Positions 34,265 to 41,905 of a stretch of 64,000 nt of DNA are shown here, piece after piece. The first letter of the stretch is position 1. Each line of letters begins with the position of its first letter. Source of the DNA: JBELHR01 sp049607205 (GTDB lineage Bacteria > Bacteroidota > Bacteroidia > Flavobacteriales > Flavobacteriaceae); the NCBI GenBank assembly GCA_049607205.1, contig JBMYWH010000009.1, forward strand, positions 18,531-82,530, written 5' to 3'. Below the pieces are notes generated by a model. That model made no database searches. It was not told the DNA's origin and saw only the letters and a list, made by a program, of their open reading frames with translations. Both the position numbers and the translations under genes were made by a program.

Positions 34265-34801
34265 TTATGACTCCTTAATCAGACCGATAATCTTGCTCGC
34301 TTGACCATAACCTATTCTCCATTGATATTGATTCCCTGAAGAATCTTCTACACCTATCGAGTTATTAAAAGGACTGAAGATTGATTTAGGTTCTGATAGC
34401 ACAGCATCCTGCATCGAAATCAATACGGTTCTTTCGCTTGTGTAGCCCTCAAGAGGTTGAAAGGCTAGCTTATCTTTAGTGATACTCAATATTCCAGGTG
34501 TTTTCTTGAATCCTTCTTTTTGCAGTGCTAGATAGCTACTTAAAAGTTCCTTTTCATCAAAATAACTTGGAATTATCGAGCTCTGTTTTAATAGGTTTTT
34601 TTTTGTAAAGTAACTCATCGTAAAATCAAATAAGAAACTCATCCCAATCCCATATAAAAGCGCTGTGAGTAAATATTTGTTTAAGTCTACACTTAAAAAG
34701 TCTGTGAAATACATGAGTATAAAGTAGATCCCACCCCATAAGAGAGCATCAGCGAGTTTCTGAAGAAGACCTGTTTTGAATAGTTTGATTTGAGGGGTCA
34801 T
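34265..34801 (-). CDS. Hypothetical membrane protein
   Basis: This 178-residue protein has two hydrophobic helices (about 17-35 and 42-62), then a soluble part of about 110 residues. The soluble part includes GILSITKDKLAFQPLEGYTSERTV and ends WRIGYGQASKIIGLIKES, a beta-rich pattern that could be PH- or GRAM-like. No family was recognised with confidence. It ends 22 bases from the convergent LytTR regulator stop and starts 20 bases downstream of the DUF1272 gene, so it may belong to the photolyase operon transcript, although no functional link is visible. Confidence 0.72.
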   Translation of the reverse strand: MTPQIKLFKTGLLQKLADALLWGGIYFILMYFTDFLSVDLNKYLLTALLYGIGMSFLFDFTMSYFTKKNLLKQSSIIPSYFDEKELLSSYLALQKEGFKKTPGILSITKDKLAFQPLEGYTSERTVLISMQDAVLSEPKSIFSPFNNSIGVEDSSGNQYQWRIGYGQASKIIGLIKES

Positions 34802-34820
34802 TTTTTATAAATGTTTTAAT

Positions 34821-35111
34821 TTAACGCTTTTCAGCTGCTATGTCTTTGAGTTCAGCTCTTTTTAAAAGGAATTTTTTCAGATCTATGGGTTTGTGAACGG
34901 GGGTTTTAGATGCTGGGTTTGTCTCGAGTTCTGTTTTGGGCCTTATCGGCCTAGGTTGTAAATTCCCACCGCAATTGGGACAAACATTATGGAGAATATT
35001 CTCATTACAATCTGTACACCAGGTGCATTCATAAGTGCAGATCAAAGCCTGCTTACTATCAGCAGGTAATGGTTTATTGCAGTTTTCGCAATTCGGGCGT
35101 AATTCTAGCAC
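34821..35111 (-). CDS. DUF1272 zinc-ribbon-like protein (GTG start)
   Basis: The diagnostic start of DUF1272 proteins, LELRPNCENCNKPLP, comes right after a GTG codon at 35111, which is taken as the start (96 residues). CENC, CTYECTWCTDC and CPNCGG supply the cysteine pairs that probably bind zinc, and RPIRP follows. A longer frame back to ATG 35192 exists, but those 27 codons lie over the DUF2256 gene in another frame and do not match the family. The tail (about 60-96) is charged. It is the fourth gene of the photolyase-like operon. Confidence 0.85.
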   Translation of the reverse strand: MLELRPNCENCNKPLPADSKQALICTYECTWCTDCNENILHNVCPNCGGNLQPRPIRPKTELETNPASKTPVHKPIDLKKFLLKRAELKDIAAEKR

Positions 35112-35142
35112 AGCAGTATCTGTTTTTAAAAGAGAAAGATAG

Positions 35143-35274
35143 TTAATTATCTTTATTCCTTCTGCAACGCTCACTGCAATAAATAACTTCATTCCAATCT
35201 CTTTCCCATTTTTTACGCCAATTAAAGGAACGCTTACAAACCGGACATAATTTAGATGGAAGGTTTTTTTTCAT
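35143..35274 (-). CDS. DUF2256 small zinc-finger-like protein (43 residues)
   Basis: This small gene starts MKKNLPSKLCPVCKRSFNW and continues RKKWERDWNEVIYCSERCRR; the C-P-x-C and Y-C-S-x-R-C pairs with W-R-K-K-W-E-R are the DUF2256 signature. The family is typically encoded next to cryptochrome/photolyase-like genes, as here. Its ATG overlaps the TGA of the FAD-binding protein gene by 4 bases (ATGA), which indicates translational coupling. The DUF1272 GTG follows 31 bases after its stop. The four cysteines probably bind one zinc ion. Biochemical role is unknown. Confidence 0.88.
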   Translation of the reverse strand: MKKNLPSKLCPVCKRSFNWRKKWERDWNEVIYCSERCRRNKDN

Positions 35275-36323
35275 TGCTGTAGTTCTTTTTTGCACTGCTT
35301 CCAGAACGCAAAGAACGAAGGGAAATATCCCTTTGTGGAACTAAGCCATTCTCTTGGCTCTTTGTTTCCGATATAATTGTAATTTAAAGGATGCTCTTTG
35401 TAAGTAATTTTAGTTTTAGAGACAATCTGTGCTAAGCTTTCAAATTCACCAACAAAAATTTTAATCCCTGAGATGTTTTTTGATAAATCTACGGCAAAAT
35501 CAAGGCACTTTTGCCCAACTGGATTTCTTTTGAATTTAGAGGGTTCAATAATTAAAATGCGTTGATAATTTTCATCCCTATGCCAATAGGGATCGAGATT
35601 ATAATAGTTGTAAACTAAGGTCTGTTGATCTGTAATTACACAATGGTCTTTAAGTAGTGAAAGATCATATTTCACCTCCAATGAAACCGTGTCTTTGAGT
35701 ATTTCTGGGGGTTTCAAATGTGGGAACTTATCGTATTCAATATCGAGAAAAGTATTCTTTTGATCGCTTTCGAAGAAATGATTGATATTGTCCTGATTGG
35801 CATAGTATTTTTTGTTCGAAAAGACTCCTGATACCCATTGCCAACTGAGTTGGTTACTGGCTAAATCACCATCCAATAAGTTTGCATACATCCATTTAGA
35901 AGGCTGCAGCCAATGTGATTGGGCAATATTACAACAAATTGATGCAGTGTACATTCTCATGTGATTGTGCATGTACCCAGTGAGATACATTTGGTCGATA
36001 GCCTGATCCAAAGCTTTAATATCTGTGGAAGCTTTGATTATGGAAAGAGGAATTTCCCAATTTGAAATAGGTTTTTGAGTGTTTTTAAGATCGGAATCTA
36101 TAAGGTCTCCTTTTGAAATCCATACTTGTTGCCAATAGTCTCGCCAGGCCAACTCTTGGGTTAGTTTTTCTATTTGCTTCCATGGCTTGTTGAGGTCCAG
36201 AAGTGCGTTAAAGACTTGTTTGGTTGAGATGACTCCGCGTGATAAGTAGGGACTAAGCTTGGTAACCGCACCCTTACCGTAGTTTCTTGTTCGGCCATAT
36301 GCTTCCGGATCTAGAGTAGACAT
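35271..36323 (-). CDS. Cryptochrome/photolyase-like FAD-binding protein
   Basis: This 350-residue protein begins with the FAD-binding helical domain of photolyases: LSPYLSRGVISTKQV, ELAWRDYWQQV, LTGYMHNHMRMYTAS, LLDGDLASNQLSWQWVSG and YYANQDNIN, all within about residues 20-180. No N-terminal antenna domain precedes it. Instead about 120 residues follow that look alpha/beta (NLDPYWHRDENYQRILIIEP, then IKIFVGEFESLAQ), so the domain order seems reversed. The frame extends upstream of the ATG with plausible sequence (TIAFPTSISAIEKR) but no ATG, so the true start may be non-canonical near 36371. It lies between TIGR03643 and DUF2256 genes. DNA repair or light sensing is possible. Confidence 0.82.
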   Translation of the reverse strand: MSTLDPEAYGRTRNYGKGAVTKLSPYLSRGVISTKQVFNALLDLNKPWKQIEKLTQELAWRDYWQQVWISKGDLIDSDLKNTQKPISNWEIPLSIIKASTDIKALDQAIDQMYLTGYMHNHMRMYTASICCNIAQSHWLQPSKWMYANLLDGDLASNQLSWQWVSGVFSNKKYYANQDNINHFFESDQKNTFLDIEYDKFPHLKPPEILKDTVSLEVKYDLSLLKDHCVITDQQTLVYNYYNLDPYWHRDENYQRILIIEPSKFKRNPVGQKCLDFAVDLSKNISGIKIFVGEFESLAQIVSKTKITYKEHPLNYNYIGNKEPREWLSSTKGYFPSFFAFWKQCKKELQQ

Positions 36324-36358
36324 TCTTTTCTCAATAGCTGATATGGATGTAGGAAAGG

Positions 36359-36631
36359 CTATCGTTTGGATATTTTGTTATTTGAAATGTTACGCTGTCT
36401 AGAAGACTTGAATCGCGTAATCTTATCACTTCTTTTTTGTAAATGTTTACTGCTTGTTCCACTATGCACTCGTTTTCTCCAGTTTTTAAACGAGCTAGGT
36501 TTGAGTTCAGTTCGCATCAATTTGATTACCTCAGCTTCTGAGTATCCAAATTGCACCTTTATGGCTTCAAAAGGGGTTCTGTCTTCCCAAGCCATTTCAA
36601 TGATTCTGTCTATTTGAATTTTGTCTAACAT
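36359..36631 (-). CDS. TIGR03643 family protein
   Basis: This 90-residue protein starts with a helix-turn-helix-like stretch: QIDRIIEMAWEDRTPFEAIKVQFG and SEAEVIKLMRTELKPSSFKNWRKRV. This is the TIGR03643 pattern, a short family that is usually encoded beside cryptochrome/photolyase-like genes. The remaining 30 residues are basic and of low complexity. It is the first gene of a four-gene operon (TIGR03643, FAD-binding protein, DUF2256, DUF1272). Its stop overlaps the probable 5' end of the FAD-binding gene. It may bind DNA, but this is a guess from its composition. Confidence 0.85.
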   Translation of the reverse strand: MLDKIQIDRIIEMAWEDRTPFEAIKVQFGYSEAEVIKLMRTELKPSSFKNWRKRVHSGTSSKHLQKRSDKITRFKSSRQRNISNNKISKR

Positions 36632-36740
36632 CTTGTGTAAAGATAGTCATTCCTGAGCTTTCTTTGAATTAAGTATTTATTAGGAGTTCATAAAAATGGC
36701 TTTTGTTTCAAATTAATTCAAGAAGTCCAAGAATAAAAAA

Positions 36741-36764
36741 ACCTCCAATCGAACAATTGGAGGT
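36741..36764. terminator. Intrinsic terminator after the FKBP gene
   Basis: The stem ACCTCCAAT / ATTGGAGGT with a 6-base loop is flanked by A7 on the left and TTTT on the right. Read on the minus strand it ends the FKBP gene, whose stop is 24 bases away; the T run is the complement of the A run. It lies about 110 bases upstream of the TIGR03643 start. Confidence 0.88.
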
Positions 36765-36787
36765 TTTAATTTTTACCTAAAAGTTAT

Positions 36788-37216
36788 CTATTCGTTGATC
36801 CCAACTAAGGTAACCTCAAAAGTTAAATCTTTTCCTGATAATGGGTGGTTCGCATCCACGGTAATGGTATCCTCAGTCACAGCTGTGATCACTAGAGGCA
36901 TTTGCTGACCATCTGGAGTCTGAGACATTAATTGCATCCCAACTTCTGGTTTGATTTCTTCAGGTAATTGTGCTTTAGGAACTTCTTGAATAAGTTCAGC
37001 TTTAGGGGCACCATAAGCTTCGTCAGCAGGAATCTCAATAGTTTTAGATTCTTCTACTTCCATCCCCATAATTCCATTGTCAAAACCAGGAATTACTTGT
37101 CCAGTTCCTAAAGTAAACTCCATAGGCTCTCTTCCTTCTGAAGAATCAAATACTTGCCCATCACTTAAAGTTCCTTTATAATGAACTTTTACTTTGTCAT
37201 TTGCTTGTGCTGCCAT
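36788..37216 (-). CDS. FKBP-type peptidyl-prolyl isomerase, SlyD-like
   Basis: This enzyme speeds cis-trans isomerisation at proline in nascent or misfolded proteins in the cytoplasm. The chosen start at ATG 37216 gives 142 residues beginning MAAQANDKVKVHYKGTL; an earlier ATG adds 11 hydrophobic residues that do not fit. The FKBP domain is split by an insert-in-flap domain as in SlyD: GREPMEFTLGTGQVIPGFD and GMEVEESKTIEIPADEAYGAPK, then the chaperone insert, then NHPLSGKDLTFEVTLVGI. It has no His-rich metal-binding tail. It is transcribed alone and has a good terminator. Confidence 0.93.
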   Translation of the reverse strand: MAAQANDKVKVHYKGTLSDGQVFDSSEGREPMEFTLGTGQVIPGFDNGIMGMEVEESKTIEIPADEAYGAPKAELIQEVPKAQLPEEIKPEVGMQLMSQTPDGQQMPLVITAVTEDTITVDANHPLSGKDLTFEVTLVGINE

Positions 37217-37326
37217 AGCTATATATATTTTAAAAATGCAAAGGAACAAATCTTTGGCTTAAAATCAGTGCTTTCACTAAAAAATTCTACCTGAGAAATG
37301 GCTTTATCATTGTCCAGCCAAGTTTT

Positions 37327-37359
37327 TTTGAAGGCATAACATATAGTTTAGTAGTTTTG
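37327..37359 (+). promoter_or_regulatory. Bacteroidota-type promoter of the symporter/binding protein gene
   Basis: TTTG at 37327-37330 and TAGTTTTG at 37352-37359 are separated by 21 bases, matching -33 and -7 consensus elements. The expected start of transcription is close to 37366. It places GTG 37359 inside the promoter and supports ATG 37377 as the start. Confidence 0.7.
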
Positions 37360-37376
37360 TGAAAATTGTGGGGATT

Positions 37377-39515
37377 ATGAGCTTATCAAAGAAGATTGTC
37401 ATCGGACTTTTAGCCGGTGTAGGAGTTGGATTATTTTTTGGACAATATGTATCTTTCTTTGGCATCTTAGGAGATGCCTTTATTGGTTTGCTTCAAATGA
37501 CGGTATTGCCCTATATTATGGTTTCTATCATGGCAAATCTCGGACGTATGTCTATGGAGGAAGGAAAGAAGCTTGTAGTTGTGGGTGTGAAAGTATTATT
37601 TCTACTTCTTGGTTTTGGGGTTTTGGCTTTAATCTTATTGCCACTAGCGCTTCCGGAGTGGACCGCTTCTTCTTTTTTTAAACCATCGATTGTAGCAGTT
37701 GAGAAACCCTTAGACTTTTTAGAATTATATATTCCTTCAAACCCTTTTAGTGCTATGGCGAACAATGTGGTTCCAGCTGTCGTGCTTTTTAGTATTTTCT
37801 TCGGGGTTGGATTGAGTAAAGTTCAAGAGAAAACAGGTTTACTGAAGAACCTAGACACTATTGGAGATGCCTTAAATCATATTAATAAGATCGTAGTTAA
37901 GTTAACACCTTATGGTGTTTTTGCCATTGCAACTTATAATGCAGGAACTATGAACTTTCAGGAAATCCAACGTCTGCAAGCCTATGTAGTGCTTTATAGT
38001 GTTGCTGTATTATTACTTGGTTTTTATTGGTTACCTCTGTTGATTCAGGGTTATACCGGAATTAAGCCTGGAGCATTGTTCAGAGCGACTAAAGGAACTT
38101 TATTAACCATTTTTGCTACAGGGAAAATCATCGTAGTCTTACCTCAACTAATAGAGAATGTAAAAGAATTGTTAGCCTCCATGAAAATGGATGAAGACGA
38201 GCAATCTAAGGCAGATGTGCTTATGCCACTGGCTTATCCATTCCCTAATTTAGGTACTTTTGTAATTTTTGTATTTGTGCCGTTTACTGCATGGTTTATG
38301 GGAAGTTCATTCACTTTTGTGGAAAGTCAATTATTCGTTGGGATGACCTTGTTGAGCAGTTTTGTCGCTCCAGTGACAGGGATTCCATTTTTACTTGACA
38401 TGATGAAATTACCCAGCGAGATGTTTCAGCTCTTTGTGATGTCAAGTGTCTATACCGATAGAATTCGAGTCGTATTAGGGGCGATTCATTTAGTGGCCTT
38501 AACCTTGATCACGATTAAGCTCACCTTCGGGGGGCGAAAAATGTTATGGTCAAAACTACTTCGAGGAATTATTATTGGAGTAGGACTTACGATTGTAGCC
38601 TTGTTCGGGACTAGAATGTATTTAAAATATTCCCTTGGGAAATCTGAACAATATGAAAGCTTCGTCCAAATGCAACTTGCAGATCAGTTTAAAAGAGGAC
38701 CGATCAAGCCTGTTGAAAATCTCCTTAGAGACTCAACTTATAGTAAAGGAAATAACCACTTAATTCAAATAAAGAACAGAGGAGTACTTAGGGTAGGTTT
38801 CCATGCTAATGCGCTTCCTTTTGCCTTTAAAAACAGTAAGGCAGAATTAGTTGGTTTTGACGCCGAGATGGCTTATATCCTGGCTAAAGAACTGGGTGTG
38901 GATCTGGAGTTTTATAAAGTAACTAAAACTCAAATGAGGTCTCTATTGAAGTCAGGAAAATTAGATATTATCATGTCTGGAGTGGTAAGCACCACCGAAG
39001 GCCTATCTGATTATTCCTTATCAAGATCTTATATGGACCAAACTTTAGCTTTTGCCGTACCGGATTATAATAGAGGGAATTTCAAAAACAGAGAAGCCAT
39101 CTTAGAGCAAGGAAAGTTTAAAATGGCCTATACAAAAACCTATTTTGAAAATAAGATTAAACGTGCATTTCCGAATGTAGAATTACTTAGAGTAGATTCT
39201 CCTAGACCTTATTTTAAAGGAAGTACACCTCAGGTGGATGCCTTGTTAATTTCTGCGGAAATGGGTTCTGCATGGACGGTCATTTATCCGGATTATCACA
39301 TTGCAGTCTATCAACCAGAATTGATCAAAATCCCAACTTCTTACCCAATGGTTAAGGATAATAGTTGGGAGTTATTTGTAAATACTTGGCTGGAAATGAA
39401 AGAAGATGACGGAACCATTGAGCATTTATTCCATCATTGGATCGAAGGTAAAGGTGCCGAAATTGTGGAGCCTAGATGGTCTGTGATTAAAGATGTTTTG
39501 GGCTGGGTGGATTAA
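37377..39515 (+). CDS. DAACS-type dicarboxylate/amino acid symporter fused to a solute-binding domain
   Basis: This protein (712 residues from ATG 37377) has a GltP/DctA-like membrane domain in the first ~400 residues: VPAVVLFSIFFGVGLSKV, IATYNAGTMNF-like loop and PNLGTFVIF, SFVAPVTGIPFLLD near the transport core. A last helix (about 395-415) leads to a periplasmic SBP_bac_3 domain (about 460-690), which begins IKNRGVLRVGFHANALPFAF and includes LVGFDAEMAYILAKELGV. Such fusions are uncommon but known in Bacteroidota. The binding domain might deliver or sense the substrate, probably an amino or dicarboxylic acid. It overlaps the convergent MATE gene by 4 bases. Confidence 0.88.
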   Translation: MSLSKKIVIGLLAGVGVGLFFGQYVSFFGILGDAFIGLLQMTVLPYIMVSIMANLGRMSMEEGKKLVVVGVKVLFLLLGFGVLALILLPLALPEWTASSFFKPSIVAVEKPLDFLELYIPSNPFSAMANNVVPAVVLFSIFFGVGLSKVQEKTGLLKNLDTIGDALNHINKIVVKLTPYGVFAIATYNAGTMNFQEIQRLQAYVVLYSVAVLLLGFYWLPLLIQGYTGIKPGALFRATKGTLLTIFATGKIIVVLPQLIENVKELLASMKMDEDEQSKADVLMPLAYPFPNLGTFVIFVFVPFTAWFMGSSFTFVESQLFVGMTLLSSFVAPVTGIPFLLDMMKLPSEMFQLFVMSSVYTDRIRVVLGAIHLVALTLITIKLTFGGRKMLWSKLLRGIIIGVGLTIVALFGTRMYLKYSLGKSEQYESFVQMQLADQFKRGPIKPVENLLRDSTYSKGNNHLIQIKNRGVLRVGFHANALPFAFKNSKAELVGFDAEMAYILAKELGVDLEFYKVTKTQMRSLLKSGKLDIIMSGVVSTTEGLSDYSLSRSYMDQTLAFAVPDYNRGNFKNREAILEQGKFKMAYTKTYFENKIKRAFPNVELLRVDSPRPYFKGSTPQVDALLISAEMGSAWTVIYPDYHIAVYQPELIKIPTSYPMVKDNSWELFVNTWLEMKEDDGTIEHLFHHWIEGKGAEIVEPRWSVIKDVLGWVD

Positions 39516-40897
39516 AACAACCCTGAAAGATCTTTTCTATATTCTTTCCAAACCACAACGTCTTTTAGATCAGAATTAACCCGTCTGAAATCTTTTCTCA
39601 TTTCATAAGCCGAGAACAGCCCTGCAAGTACATTGCTAGCTGCCAAGCCGATATAGATTCCATTAATTCCCCAGAAAGAACCTAACAGAGTCAAGGGAAT
39701 GGTAAAGGCAAAGGATTTTACTAGACTTAGTTTCAAAGACTGAAAGATCAAACTCAATCCATTAAATATGGATGAGGTTATGATATAGAGTCCGTAGAAA
39801 ACATAAGAAAGTCCTACGATATAGAAATAGTTAGAAGTATAGTCAATGACCTCAGTGTTTTCGCTGAATAAAGCAGCTATTGGTTTAATAAATATAAATA
39901 GAATAAGGGCGACAAATAATCCCAAATAGACCGATGCCTTACCACCAAATTTAATTGCTTCTTCTACACGTGAGGCAAATTGTGCTCCTTTATTTTGAGA
40001 AATAAATGGCGTCATTGCAGTGCTTACCCCTAGAACTCCAATCAAAAGCAAGGTCTCAATTCTTCCTGAAACTCCGAAGGCAGCGACGGCCAGCGCAGAC
40101 TGTTTCGCAAGGATGAATGTCAGGTAAGTAAGGGTTAAGGGCCCTATCATTTGAGTGATTATCGTGGGAGTAGAGATTTTCTGAATTTCTTTCAAAATCT
40201 CTTTAGTATTTAAGGATAGGGAACGGGTATTTAGAAGAATTTCTTCCTTGTATAGAAAGTATAACATTCCTATAATGATGACCAACCAGGAGAATACCGA
40301 GGCATAGGCGGCTCCTTTAATTCCCAGTTCTGGAAATCCAAATGCCCCAAAAATCAACAAGTAGTCTAGAACCAAGTTAATCACCCCAGAGAATGCCATC
40401 AGTAGTTCAGGTTTACTTACGTTTCCATTTGCTCTTAAGATACTTCCTATGAGCAGACCAAGTGTAAGTAAAGGGATACCCAATAGAAGAGGTCTTAAGT
40501 ATTCCTGAATTAAAGGTATGATTTCGGGTTCTGCTCCCAATAAACTAAATATAGGAAATAGAAATTGTATCGAGATCACACTGATACTTATACTAAGTAA
40601 TAGACTTAACATAAGGCTTACCTTCACAATTTTACTAAGTTTCAGGTGGTTTCCTTCTCCTTTTGCCTGGGCAATGGGTATAGAAACTCCCACAGAAAGC
40701 CCCATAAATAGCCCAAGAATCAAAAAGTACAAGGTAGAGGCAAAACTTAATGCCGCTAAAGAATTTGCCCCAAGTTGCCCCACGAAATAAGTATCTATAA
40801 CTTGAAATAGAAAGGTAGAGAGCATCCCCACACTGATTGGTAGACTCATGGAGATTAATATTTTATTGGTGTTTCCCTTTAATAAATTCGTACTCAT
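39512..40897 (-). CDS. MATE family multidrug/metabolite efflux protein
   Basis: This 461-residue membrane protein has 12 hydrophobic helices in two MatE repeats. The first starts ISMSLPISVGMLSTFLFQVIDTYFVGQLGANSLAALSF, a typical helix-loop-helix of the family (given as one region), and the second begins ISTPTIITQMIGPLTLTYLTF near residue 235. Members export drugs or metabolites against H+ or Na+ gradients. It resembles the NorM/DinF branch but no acidic pattern was resolved. The start is 6 bases downstream of the stop of a small unknown gene with which it is probably co-transcribed; the 3' end overlaps the symporter gene by 4 bases. Confidence 0.92.
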   Translation of the reverse strand: MSTNLLKGNTNKILISMSLPISVGMLSTFLFQVIDTYFVGQLGANSLAALSFASTLYFLILGLFMGLSVGVSIPIAQAKGEGNHLKLSKIVKVSLMLSLLLSISISVISIQFLFPIFSLLGAEPEIIPLIQEYLRPLLLGIPLLTLGLLIGSILRANGNVSKPELLMAFSGVINLVLDYLLIFGAFGFPELGIKGAAYASVFSWLVIIIGMLYFLYKEEILLNTRSLSLNTKEILKEIQKISTPTIITQMIGPLTLTYLTFILAKQSALAVAAFGVSGRIETLLLIGVLGVSTAMTPFISQNKGAQFASRVEEAIKFGGKASVYLGLFVALILFIFIKPIAALFSENTEVIDYTSNYFYIVGLSYVFYGLYIITSSIFNGLSLIFQSLKLSLVKSFAFTIPLTLLGSFWGINGIYIGLAASNVLAGLFSAYEMRKDFRRVNSDLKDVVVWKEYRKDLSGLF

Positions 40898-40903
40898 AAT
40901 GGT

Positions 40904-41278
40904 TTAGTTGTTAGTTCTTGCGATATTTAAAGCCTCAGTAAGGCTTTTGATGGTTTGTTTTTCTTCTAGTGTTTCTAAAATTTGAATGTCATTTCCTTGA
41001 AGCTGATGAATCAATTTTTTGTAATCCTCCAAGGACCAAGATTTGGTTTCTATCGAGGCCCCTGGAATATTTCCACCCCTTGCATTTATTCTACATGCTC
41101 CTGGAGCAAAAAACACCACCGACCATTGCTGCTCTTTTAGTTTTTCAAAAAACTCGCTATCATTTGTAGTAGGGGTATAAGAAGCATTTCCTATATGTTT
41201 TTTGACCGCTTTAGCGAAAGCTTGAGCCGCATATGGGTCACAGGCACGAGCTAAAATTGATTTATTTTTATAATCCAT
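40904..41278 (-). CDS. Hypothetical protein
   Basis: This 124-residue soluble protein was not assigned to a family. It contains PYAAQAFAKAVKKHIGNASYTP, then WSVVFFAPGACRINARGGNIPG, and ends in a helical part (LEDYKKLIHQL, IKSLTEALNIAR). The centre with VVFFAPGACR after a strand could be a small alpha/beta domain; GACR holds a Cys that could be reactive. The gene lies just upstream of the MATE gene (6 bases) and was likely in the same transcript. Nothing indicates secretion. Confidence 0.72.
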   Translation of the reverse strand: MDYKNKSILARACDPYAAQAFAKAVKKHIGNASYTPTTNDSEFFEKLKEQQWSVVFFAPGACRINARGGNIPGASIETKSWSLEDYKKLIHQLQGNDIQILETLEEKQTIKSLTEALNIARTNN

Positions 41279-41359
41279 AATATTTGTTGATACTTTATTT
41301 GTAGGTACAGATATAGGAAAAGTTTTAAATCTCCTAATCTTAGCCAGAATTAGACCTTT

Positions 41360-41905
41360 TTAAGGTGCTTTTGAGAGCTCTATGAGCTTCAAAACAGTTT
41401 TCCAATTCCTCGTGGTAGCAGGAGTCTTCAAATGTTTTTCAAAAAACTGATTACTGTATTTACTTTGATGATATTTCCCTTTACAAAGGAGGTAAACCTG
41501 ATCTTGATAAATCTTAAATTGATCCTTAGAGGGATATTTAGATTGAAGATTCTCATAAGAATCAAGAGAAGGAGCTTGTTTTAAAAAAGTCACATGTAGT
41601 TGCTTGATGTCGGTTGGCGCGTTGTAAAATGGATTTTTTTTCAAAGCCATTTCCAAGTCCGAACTATCTTTGATTTGAACAGGAACCTCAAGCTGAAAAA
41701 TTTCTTGAATACCCAGTTCTAGTTGAGAGGCCAAAACTTCATTGTCCAGATTCGACTTAAAAATAATATTTCCGCTTTGTATATAGGTCTGAACCCACTC
41801 AAATCCTAATGAAACACATAAGGCCTTAAGATCGGCCATGAGAATTTTCCGTTTTCCACCCACATTAATTCCTCGAAGTAGTGCGATTTTACTTCTTAAT
41901 TCCAT
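41360..41905 (-). CDS. DUF1697 family protein
   Basis: This 181-residue protein fits DUF1697: KIALLRGINVGGKRKILMADLKAL at the start (helix-strand unit), then VQTYIQSGNIIFKS (about residues 38-51), and KNPFYNAP before the middle. The C-terminal third has SNQFFEKHLKTPATTRNWKTV, a conserved signature with T-T-R-N-W. Function is unknown; it is a common single-domain soluble family of Bacteroidota, Firmicutes and Actinobacteria. It overlaps the upstream hydrolase gene by 17 bases and so forms part of its transcript. Confidence 0.93.
   Translation of the reverse strand: MELRSKIALLRGINVGGKRKILMADLKALCVSLGFEWVQTYIQSGNIIFKSNLDNEVLASQLELGIQEIFQLEVPVQIKDSSDLEMALKKNPFYNAPTDIKQLHVTFLKQAPSLDSYENLQSKYPSKDQFKIYQDQVYLLCKGKYHQSKYSNQFFEKHLKTPATTRNWKTVLKLIELSKAP

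Noticed and set aside
35112..35192. Extension of the DUF1272 gene to an upstream ATG.
   Set aside because: Those 27 codons overlap the clear DUF2256 gene in a different frame, and the family's conserved start follows directly after the GTG at 35111.
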